A program made the position numbers and the translations under genes. Under the pieces are notes generated by a model. It did no database searches. It was not told where the DNA came from and worked only from the letters and a program-made list of their open reading frames with translations. Positions 1-6,081 of a stretch of 7,610 bases of DNA are shown piece by piece. Origin of the DNA: an uncultured Ruminococcus sp. (lineage in GTDB: Bacteria > Bacillota > Clostridia > Oscillospirales > Acutalibacteraceae); NCBI GenBank assembly GCA_902773065.1, contig CACYDD010000050.1:1-7610 (forward strand), read 5' to 3'. Every line of letters begins with the position of its first letter. Position 1 is the stretch's first letter.

Positions 1-846
1 ATCCCCGGAAATATCAGGAAAATAGTTAACGGAGCGTTTTCCAACAATGACTCACTGAAACAAGTTACCTTCTCCGAGGGGCTGACAGAAATCGGTGATA
101 TTGCATTTTATCACTGTCACAATCTTGAATCTCCCGAACTTCCCGAATCGCTGAAGATCATAGGCACTCACGCTTTTGCTTACTGCGAAAAAATAACGGA
201 TATGAAACTGCCGAAAAACGTTGAGGAGATAGGGGAAAGCATTTTTGAGGGCACAAAGTATTTTGAGGATCTCCCCGAAGGACCGACCTATTTAAATGAC
301 GGCGATATACTTTTGTGCTTTAAAACAGGTATGGGTAATGCCGATGTGAATAAAATAACGGTACAAGACGGAACAAGAGTTGTTGCAGGGGGCGCACTCA
401 GCCATTATGCAACGAAAATGTATAATGTAAAAACGATTGAATTTCCCGAATCCGTTGAATATATCGGAAAGTCCGTATGTAATATCTGCCCCGATCTGGA
501 AACGGTTGTGTTCCCTGACGTACTGGAAGAAATTCCGAGCAATGCTCTCACGGATACACCTGTTAAGAATGTTAACATACCGAGTCAGCTGAAAAGTATC
601 GGAAGTATGGCATTCTATAATTGTGAAAATATCAGCAGTATTGAACTGCCCGATACGATGAAAGAAATCGGTTCAAGTGCATTTCAGAACTGCTCAGGCA
701 TGACAAAGATCACGATTCCCGAAGGGGTAGAACAAATCGGAGAAAGTGCCTTTGAGGGCTGCGAAAAGCTTGTTTTGTATGTAAAGAAAGGCTCATATGC
801 CGAAACATATGCAAAGGAATCTGATTTAAAATATGAAAACTATTGA
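1..846 (+). CDS. BspA-type leucine-rich repeat surface protein, 5' partial
   Basis: The frame is open from the first base, so the gene begins upstream; 281 codons are visible before TGA at 844-846. The protein is a run of LRR_5 (BspA/TpLRR) repeats of about 23 residues with the pattern IP..V..IG..AF..C..L; examples are GLTEIGDIAFYHC and TMKEIGSSAFQNC. An island (YLNDGDILLCFKTG, then DGTRVVAGGAL) breaks the repeats, as is common in this family. The C-terminal cap LVLYVKKGSYAETYAKE is the usual end of a BspA LRR domain. Family members are normally exported and bind host or microbial surfaces, but ligand and localisation cannot be read here because the N-terminus is missing. It is a close paralogue of the gene at 2932-3930: its first visible residues align with codons from about 3370 there, so roughly 440 nt of 5' coding sequence probably lies outside the window. 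No terminator is seen before the next gene. Confidence 0.9.
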   Translation: MPGNIRKIVNGAFSNNDSLKQVTFSEGLTEIGDIAFYHCHNLESPELPESLKIIGTHAFAYCEKITDMKLPKNVEEIGESIFEGTKYFEDLPEGPTYLNDGDILLCFKTGMGNADVNKITVQDGTRVVAGGALSHYATKMYNVKTIEFPESVEYIGKSVCNICPDLETVVFPDVLEEIPSNALTDTPVKNVNIPSQLKSIGSMAFYNCENISSIELPDTMKEIGSSAFQNCSGMTKITIPEGVEQIGESAFEGCEKLVLYVKKGSYAETYAKESDLKYENY

Positions 847-871
847 TTTCCGAACAGTAAGATATTATAAT
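843..871 (+). promoter_or_regulatory. Predicted sigma-A-type promoter for the LRR/Big_2 gene
   Basis: TTGATT (843-848) lies 17 bp upstream of a perfect TATAAT (866-871). The -35 matches four of six consensus bases, and the spacer length is optimal. The -35 box overlaps the TGA stop of the upstream gene, so initiation would fall near 878, leaving a leader of about 40 nt before the start at 920. A second TATAAT sits at 889-894 but has no good -35. This is prediction from sequence only. Confidence 0.6.
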
Positions 872-904
872 GATGGATAGTAGCAATGTATAATGTACAT
901 TAAA

Positions 905-910
905 AAGGAG
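905..910 (+). promoter_or_regulatory. Ribosome binding site that decides the start at 920
   Basis: AAGGAG lies 9 nt before the ATG at 920. It favours that start over the in-frame upstream ATG at 893, because translation from 893 would run through the Shine-Dalgarno sequence itself. Starting at 920 also gives a conventional signal peptide. Confidence 0.8.
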
Positions 911-919
911 AGTGTACTT

Positions 920-2794
920 ATGGTTAATAAAAGTAACATGATGAAAAAAATCGGGGCAGGTTTACTCAGTGCGGCAATGCTGGTGTCAGCAGCGGTCTTT
1001 GTTCCTGTACAGTCTGAAAGTGTTTTGAACACAGAGGTTCAGGCAGTGTCGGATGAAAAGGTTTACGGAGATTTTCATTACCAGGAGTGGAGCGGCGGTG
1101 TATGGATCACAAAATATACAGGCTCTGTTTCAAAGGTCGTGATACCCGAAAAAATTGACGAAAAAAAAGTGACTGATATTTATACCAAAGCTTTTGATAA
1201 GTGTACAAGCGTGACAGAAGTGACAATACCGTCAGGTGTTACGACGATTTACGAATATGCTTTTCAGGATTGTACTAATCTGAAAAAGGTAGATATTCCT
1301 GATTCGGTAAAATTTATACATGACTATGCTTTTCAGAATTGCACCAGTCTGACGGATATCACACTTCCGAAAAAACTTGATTATATTCCCAAGCGGACCT
1401 TTAAGAATTGTAAATCGCTTACCTCTATTAACATTCCCAGTACGGTGAGGTATATTGAGTGGGAGGCATTCAGAGGATGTAAGGAACTGACGAATGTCCA
1501 GTTTGAAGGCGGTTCACCCAAATTGGCTATCTATGCGTTTTTTGATTGTCCGAAGCTGAAAAGCGTGACAATTCCTTCGGGAGTAAAGCTCGTTGATGAT
1601 TGGTCCTTGGGCTATTACATTGATAAGGTCATTACCCTGAAAGAAAGGGACAATCTGCAATTTGAACAATATCGGGTTGATACAGACTTTATTATCAGGA
1701 GTGAAGCAGGTACAGCGGCGGAAACATATGCCAAAGAATTTGGTTTTCAGTTTTTTGATATCAACAAAGGTGAGGTAACTTACAAACCACAAGCCATTCC
1801 GGCACGTGAAGTTACATTGAATACATACAGTTTTCATATGGATGCGGGTAAGACAAAACAGTTGACAGCCTATATCAATCCTGTCAACACAACGGATAAA
1901 ACCGTAACATGGTCAAGCAGTGATACGCAGATCGTAACTGTAAAAAACGGACTGGTCACAGCAAAAAAGCCGGGTGCTGCACAGATTACGGCAACAACCG
2001 CCAATGGAAAGAAAGGAATTATCACTGTTTATGTAAACGGTACAACGATCGATGTTTCCTCTGTGAAAATCAACAAATCAAGTGCAACGGTTGTAAAGGG
2101 CAAAACACTGAAATTGTCTGCCTCCGTAACACCTTCCAATGCCTCGAACAAAATCATCACATGGTATAGCAGTAAGGAGGGAATTGCGACTGTTAATCTT
2201 AGTAACGGAACCGTCACTGCCAAAAAAGCAGGAACGACTGTTATCACTGCGAAGTCTTCCAATGGCAAGAAGGCAACCTGCACGGTGACAGTCAAAAATC
2301 CAACAGCGGCAAAAAGTGTCAAACTGAACAAAACAGCCATTACGCTTGGTAAAGGAAAGTCAGCGACGCTCAAAGCGACCGTTTCTCCGAGTAATACGAC
2401 TGACAAAAAGGTTACATGGTCAACCTCGAACAAAAATATTGTCACAGTCAGCAATGGTAAGATCACAGCGAAAAAAGTCGGTACAGCCACGATCACGGTA
2501 AAAACAGTGAACGGTAAAACGGCAAAATGCAAAGTGACTGTCAAGAATCTGCCGACAAAGGTAAAGCTCAATAAAACCTCTGCTTCTCTCAAGGTGAAAA
2601 AGAGTCTTACACTGAAAGCAACCGTGACACCTACCAAGAATGTTATCAGCAGCATTACATGGTCAACTTCCAATAAGAAGATCGCAACTGTAAAAAACGG
2701 TAAAGTGACAGCATTGAAAGCAGGTACTGTTACAAAAAAAAAAAAAACGGCGAACGGAAAAACAGCAAAGTGTAAAATAACAGTTAAAAAATAA
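920..2794 (+). CDS. Secreted BspA-type LRR protein with four Big_2 Ig-like domains
   Basis: Predicted protein of 624 aa from the ATG at 920. The N-terminus is a signal peptide: basic MVNKSNMMKK, then hydrophobic IGAGLLSAAMLVSAAVFVPV, with possible cleavage after VQS or after VQA near residue 43. Next comes the BspA N-cap (YGDFHYQEW), then about six LRR_5 repeats to about residue 245, a divergent segment, and the cap FIIRSEAGTAAETYAKE near residue 265. Four tandem Big_2 (bacterial Ig-like group 2) domains follow at about 298-375, 382-460, 467-543 and 548-624, each with VTWSSS/VTWSTS-like, IVTV and ITAKK..G...ITV motifs. No LPXTG or other anchor is seen, so wall association may be non-covalent. 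The likely role is surface display or adhesion. Oddity: in the last domain the expected ITVK strand is replaced by four lysines (606-609) encoded by a 14-A run. The domain repeats are diverged at DNA level. Confidence 0.88.
   Translation: MVNKSNMMKKIGAGLLSAAMLVSAAVFVPVQSESVLNTEVQAVSDEKVYGDFHYQEWSGGVWITKYTGSVSKVVIPEKIDEKKVTDIYTKAFDKCTSVTEVTIPSGVTTIYEYAFQDCTNLKKVDIPDSVKFIHDYAFQNCTSLTDITLPKKLDYIPKRTFKNCKSLTSINIPSTVRYIEWEAFRGCKELTNVQFEGGSPKLAIYAFFDCPKLKSVTIPSGVKLVDDWSLGYYIDKVITLKERDNLQFEQYRVDTDFIIRSEAGTAAETYAKEFGFQFFDINKGEVTYKPQAIPAREVTLNTYSFHMDAGKTKQLTAYINPVNTTDKTVTWSSSDTQIVTVKNGLVTAKKPGAAQITATTANGKKGIITVYVNGTTIDVSSVKINKSSATVVKGKTLKLSASVTPSNASNKIITWYSSKEGIATVNLSNGTVTAKKAGTTVITAKSSNGKKATCTVTVKNPTAAKSVKLNKTAITLGKGKSATLKATVSPSNTTDKKVTWSTSNKNIVTVSNGKITAKKVGTATITVKTVNGKTAKCKVTVKNLPTKVKLNKTSASLKVKKSLTLKATVTPTKNVISSITWSTSNKKIATVKNGKVTALKAGTVTKKKKTANGKTAKCKITVKK
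2734..2747 (+). repeat. Homopolymer tract of 14 adenines inside the last Big_2 domain
   Basis: Fourteen consecutive A bases encode part of Thr605, Lys606-609 and the first base of Thr610. At the equivalent place the preceding domain reads ACG ATC ACG GTA AAA ACA (TITVKT). The tract keeps frame and domain length but removes the hydrophobic beta-strand residues. Runs of this length are prone to replication and transcription slippage, and also to sequencing or consensus error. A gain or loss of one A would change only the final 15 or so residues, because stops are near in all frames. Confidence 0.95.
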
Positions 2795-2810
2795 TATAGG
2801 GAAAATCCTG

Positions 2811-2858
2811 AAAATCGTCAATGTGTTTTGTGCACATTGACGATTTTGATAAATTTTT
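2811..2858 (+). terminator. Rho-independent terminator after the LRR/Big_2 gene
   Basis: A perfect 15-bp stem is formed by AAAATCGTCAATGTG (2811-2825) and its complement (2833-2847), with a 7-nt loop (TTTTGTG). TTTT closes the 3' arm and a further run of five T lies at 2854-2858. The hairpin starts 17 nt after the stop codon. Because the stem is flanked by A on the left and T on the right it could work in both directions. Confidence 0.85.
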
Positions 2859-2931
2859 GAAAATTAACTGTTCAAACTCCTGATTTATTAGTATTATTAA
2901 GATGGTAATTTAAAACAGAAGAGTGGAATTC

Positions 2932-3930
2932 ATGGCAAAGCATGAGGACAAATCAGAGAAAAGCTTTTTATCAACGGCGGCAGGAAAGGCTGTGCTTGCC
3001 GGTGTTATCATTGCTGCGTTTGCAGGCGGTGTGATTACAGCAATGCTGATCAACTCCGGTCAGACAGAAACAGCCGGGGAAATCCGGAACAGTGCTGATG
3101 TCAGTCAGAAAGATGAATCAAAGAATGACAGTGCGGCAGCACAGGAGAATGGTGAATCGGAGGAAGATACAGGAACAGTGGAAGCACCGTTTAAAACCAG
3201 CGGTGATTTTAATTACAATGAGGTCGACGGCAAAGTAACGCTGCTAGAATATATTGGAAAGGATAAGGAAATCGAAATTCCCGATAAAATTGATGGCAAA
3301 CCAGTGACAGAGATCGGATGGAGCTGTTTTGAGCCCATGGAAGGGAAAACGACAGTAGAAAAAGTAACGATTCCCAAGAGCGTAACCACAATCGACAGTT
3401 ATGCCTTTGCCAATAATGCAAAGCTGAAAGAAATTGTGATATCAGAAGGAGTGACGGAGATCGCCTCTAATGCTTTTTATTCCTGCCGCAGTCTGAAAAA
3501 TCCGAAGCTTCCCGACTCTCTGAAAGTGATCGGAGATTCTGCTTTTGCGTATTGCAAAAAGATATCGGATATCAAAATTCCGGAAAAAATCGAAAAGATC
3601 GGAGTAAATATTTTAGAAGAAACGAAGTTTTATGAGAACCTTCCTGAAGGAGAAAATTATCTGAATGACGGAGATATTTTCCTTTGTTATAAAACAGGAG
3701 AGGATGATCCCGGACCGGAAAAAATATCGGTAAAAGACGGAACAAGAATTGTAGCAGGCGGTGCGATGTATCAGATCTCTTCTCTGAAAACAGTGGAAAT
3801 TCCTGATTCTGTTAAATATATCGGACCAGAAGTATGTAATTACTGTTCCGCAATTGTGTTATATGTCAAAAAAGGTTCTCCTGCACAGGATTATGCAGAA
3901 GAACTCGGGCTGAAATATGAAAATTATTAA
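2932..3930 (+). CDS. Membrane-anchored BspA-type LRR protein
   Basis: Predicted protein of 332 aa. ATG at 2932 is preferred over the in-frame GTG at 2923 because the purine-rich GAAGAG (2918-2923) is 8 nt upstream of it. The short lysine-rich N-terminus is cytoplasmic. A single transmembrane helix (about residues 19-41, AVLAGVIIAAFAGGVITAML) is followed by a low-complexity Ser/Glu/Asp/Gln linker (about 43-90). An LRR_5 domain then starts with the N-cap SGDFNYNEVDGKVTLLEYIG and the IPDKIDGKPVTEIG strand, and ends with the cap IVLYVKKGSPAQDYAEE. There is no signal-peptidase site, so it is probably an uncleaved N-terminal anchor with the LRRs outside the cell. It is a paralogue of the gene ending at 846 but lacks the 91-residue block found there before the cap. 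A weak promoter candidate (TATTAT at 2892-2897, poor -35) precedes it. Its stop codon lies within the target duplication of the following MITE-like element. Confidence 0.88.
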   Translation: MAKHEDKSEKSFLSTAAGKAVLAGVIIAAFAGGVITAMLINSGQTETAGEIRNSADVSQKDESKNDSAAAQENGESEEDTGTVEAPFKTSGDFNYNEVDGKVTLLEYIGKDKEIEIPDKIDGKPVTEIGWSCFEPMEGKTTVEKVTIPKSVTTIDSYAFANNAKLKEIVISEGVTEIASNAFYSCRSLKNPKLPDSLKVIGDSAFAYCKKISDIKIPEKIEKIGVNILEETKFYENLPEGENYLNDGDIFLCYKTGEDDPGPEKISVKDGTRIVAGGAMYQISSLKTVEIPDSVKYIGPEVCNYCSAIVLYVKKGSPAQDYAEELGLKYENY

Positions 3931-3933
3931 TAT
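3927..3933 (+). repeat. Left copy of 7-bp target-site duplication (TTAATAT)
   Basis: TTAATAT directly abuts the left terminal inverted repeat and is repeated exactly at 4262-4268, directly abutting the right one. It includes the TAA stop (3928-3930) of the LRR gene. The flanks are AT-rich, so the match is less decisive than in balanced sequence, but the exact adjacency on both sides supports a transposition footprint. Confidence 0.65.
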
Positions 3934-4261
3934 CTATAAATGAGCAAAAATGAAATATTGCACAAAAATTCAGGCAAAGCATTGCAGGCTCGGCTATCGC
4001 CTCGCTGGAACCTCTCTGCCCTACGAGGGGAGACGAGCCAACTTCGTTCTTCTGTTCGAATTTTTGTTCGAATTCAACTTATTATATATTTATATTTTGT
4101 ATAAAATTAACAAAAGCGAAAGAACTAAATCTTGTCTCCCCTCATAGGGGAGATGTCGGCTTTGCCGACAGAGAGGTCACGCCGAAGGCGTGTCGGCGAG
4201 CTGAAAGCGAGCCGTAATTAGTTATTGATTTGTGCATTTTGCTATATTTGCTCATTTATAG
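3934..4261. mobile_element. MITE-like palindromic element, 328 bp, no transposase
   Basis: The ends are perfect 15-bp terminal inverted repeats: CTATAAATGAGCAAA (3934-3948) and TTTGCTCATTTATAG (4247-4261), flanked by identical TTAATAT duplications. The interior is a long imperfect palindrome: GGGGAGAC (4027-4034) answers GTCTCCCC (4134-4141), and CCTCTCTG on the left answers CAGAGAGG on the right. The right arm carries three successive hairpins: TCTCCCCT/AGGGGAGA (4135-4153), TGTCGGC/GCCGACA (4154-4170) and CACGCC/GGCGTG (4178-4192). The left arm lacks the counterpart of the middle hairpin. A direct repeat TGTTCGAATT occurs at 4053-4062 and 4065-4074. No credible protein is encoded, so mobility would need a transposase in trans. 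It lies between convergent genes, immediately after an LRR stop codon, and its RNA could fold into a long 3' hairpin. Family name and transposase are unknown. Confidence 0.75.
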
Positions 4262-4268
4262 TTAATAT
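4262..4268 (+). repeat. Right copy of 7-bp target-site duplication (TTAATAT)
   Basis: Exact match of the heptamer at 3927-3933, placed immediately outside the right terminal inverted repeat of the MITE-like element. Confidence 0.65.
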
Positions 4269-4279
4269 ATTGAAAGTGC

Positions 4280-4314
4280 GGCGAGGGGAAGTCTAAAATA
4301 AACTTTCCCTCGCC
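4280..4314 (-). terminator. Terminator of the sigma/DUF5050 transcription unit
   Basis: A 13-bp stem is formed by GGCGAGGGGAAGT (4280-4292) and ACTTTCCCTCGCC (4302-4314), with one G-T/A-C position and a 9-nt loop. It lies 24 bp beyond the stop codon of the minus-strand DUF5050 gene. On the minus strand a moderately T-rich stretch (TTTCAATATATT) follows, whereas no T run follows on the plus strand, so it is assigned to the minus-strand unit. Confidence 0.7.
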
Positions 4315-4338
4315 GGATCATTGCCTGTTATAAAAGTC

Positions 4339-6039
4339 TTATTCCATGAATAAACTGAAATTATCGTTCAGAATCTGGTAGGTATTGGTACTGTCGGGTT
4401 CAATGAAACGCCAGAGGTACTGCGTTTCGGAGACTGCTTGATGGATATTCAGTGCGCCCTCCGATTTGTCCACTACTTCATCAAATGCGGCAATGCGTTC
4501 CATTGTTTTGTTTTTTAAATCATATCTGTTTCCGCACGTTCCGACAGTGTCGGACGTATCGATGTCATACTCTGAACTTTCGGTCACATCTACCATCCCT
4601 ACGAAAAAGTAATGTTCATGTTTGCTGTCATTGTCGCTGAAATAGATGTAATCATTGTATCTTTCAAATTTCAGGTCGATCGCTGTTTGATTAAAGCTGA
4701 AAAGCTGCTGTTCTTTTCCACTGCTGAGAAGTACCTGAATGAAATGATAGGAGTTGTTTTGGGGTTCTTCATATCTGTTGGCATCGGTATAATAAAGTGT
4801 ATCACCGTTGACGGTATAGTTATAGGCAGGTCTTGTGCTTACCGCTTTGTGGTCTGTTCCATCGGTTTTCATGCTGTAGATCAGACCTTTTCCCGAACGT
4901 GAAATATCAATATAGTAAATGCGGTCGCCGTATATGGAAAGGTTATAGACGATTTTATCAGAATCATCCATACCTTTGTTGTCGGGCAAAGCATAAAGCA
5001 GGGTTTTCTCACCGCTTCCGTCTGCTTTGATCTTATAGATACCCGAACGTGTGGGGTCATAATAAGGCAGGACGGCTGTTGAGGATATGACGGGTGTGTA
5101 TCCGTTGTCGTAATAATAAATATATCCGTTCTTCAGGGCATAACCGTCTGTAATGATATTGTCAAGCACTTCGACTTGCGAACCGTCTTTTTTGAGTCTT
5201 GCAAGCATATAGTAAAATTCCTCATGAAGATTTTCTTCGTCAGTCGGATCAGAAAATTCATCGTCAGTTGAATCAATGTATTCATTATCGATCGAACCAA
5301 GCGGATCGATCGTGTAATTAGCAGATACATTCTGAAGAGGTTCGGGATAAAAGTAAAAATATTCCCCGTCAGATTGCAGATTAGCAGGCTGTAATACTTT
5401 CATTGATGAAAAATAATCACGATAATTTTCTTTGTTTTTTATCTTGTTGACATTTAAAATATTAGAAAAGTCCAGTATTCTTTCTGAAGTGATACTACTG
5501 GTATCGGACATATCCGTTTTAAATATGGCAGTGGTCTGTTTAGGACCCGGATTCATGCTGAGTGTATATACTTCATTCTGATTCAGAAAAAAGGAATGTT
5601 CTGAGATCAATTTCGTATTGATTTTGGTTTTGGGAGAAACTAAAGACGTTTTATTATAAGTTACCATGAGCGGTGACGGAGCATCATCAGTGATATCCAT
5701 AACTCCTCCATAGCCTGTGTTATACAGCAGGTGTCCGTTATATTCCGTAACAATGCTGTCCTGAGAGGAAAAAGTATTCTGATACCCGGTCAAGATAACA
5801 GATTCTTCTTTTTCGTCAGAGTCAGAGTTCTCGCTGTTTTTTGGAAGATATAAACCTTCACCGAGACTGCTTCCGTCATGATATAGTTCATCTTCTGTTT
5901 CAGATTCGGATACATAGGAGGATTCTGCGGGAATATCATGATTGTTATTGATTGCTGTCACCCCGACAATGACACCGATACCAATGACAGCGGCGGCAGT
6001 AATGCCTGCCGCTATTTTCGCTTTGATTGACAGGTTCAT
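4339..6039 (-). CDS. Single-pass membrane protein with DUF5050-like propeller domain; probably the severed C-terminal part of the upstream sigma factor gene
   Basis: An open frame of 566 codons from ATG at 6039. Residues 7-30 form one transmembrane helix (KIAAGITAAAVIGIGVIVGV). An acidic Ser/Glu/Asp linker (35-80) follows, then a large domain predicted to lie outside the cell. From about 275 to 470 it has repeated beta-propeller-like blades of the DUF5050 type: LARLKKDGSQ (279-288), NGYIYYYD (304-311), GIYKIKADGS (333-342), GDRIYYID (371-378), LIYSMKTDGTD (386-396) and NGDTLYYTD (411-419). A second acidic stretch lies near 250-275. The start is doubtful: the 42 nt upstream contain no Shine-Dalgarno-like sequence, and the same reading frame continues upstream through 14 sense codons and one TGA into the sigma factor. 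Known relatives of this architecture carry the sigma domain, membrane helix and extracytoplasmic domain in one chain. It is therefore either the C-terminal half of a broken gene, a split two-gene form, or part of a read-through product. The ligand sensed is unknown. Confidence 0.8.
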   Translation of the reverse strand: MNLSIKAKIAAGITAAAVIGIGVIVGVTAINNNHDIPAESSYVSESETEDELYHDGSSLGEGLYLPKNSENSDSDEKEESVILTGYQNTFSSQDSIVTEYNGHLLYNTGYGGVMDITDDAPSPLMVTYNKTSLVSPKTKINTKLISEHSFFLNQNEVYTLSMNPGPKQTTAIFKTDMSDTSSITSERILDFSNILNVNKIKNKENYRDYFSSMKVLQPANLQSDGEYFYFYPEPLQNVSANYTIDPLGSIDNEYIDSTDDEFSDPTDEENLHEEFYYMLARLKKDGSQVEVLDNIITDGYALKNGYIYYYDNGYTPVISSTAVLPYYDPTRSGIYKIKADGSGEKTLLYALPDNKGMDDSDKIVYNLSIYGDRIYYIDISRSGKGLIYSMKTDGTDHKAVSTRPAYNYTVNGDTLYYTDANRYEEPQNNSYHFIQVLLSSGKEQQLFSFNQTAIDLKFERYNDYIYFSDNDSKHEHYFFVGMVDVTESSEYDIDTSDTVGTCGNRYDLKNKTMERIAAFDEVVDKSEGALNIHQAVSETQYLWRFIEPDSTNTYQILNDNFSLFME

Positions 6040-6081
6040 CAGTGCCGAAGTATGCGGAGGACTAACAGAAGCTGTCGGATT

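Noticed and set aside
2029..2673. Long minus-strand open frame of 214 codons inside the LRR/Big_2 gene
   Set aside because: It is the antisense of the repetitive Thr/Lys/Val-rich Big_2 domains, whose codon bias keeps the opposite frame open. It has no ribosome binding site, and its sequence merely mirrors the repeats.
3950..4147. 65-codon plus-strand open frame in the intergenic region after the third LRR gene
   Set aside because: It lies within the palindromic MITE-like element, crosses its hairpin arms, has no ribosome binding site and resembles no protein family.
4452..5030. Several plus-strand open frames opposite the DUF5050 gene
   Set aside because: They overlap each other and a long well-formed minus-strand coding frame with recognisable repeated motifs, and they lack start signals.
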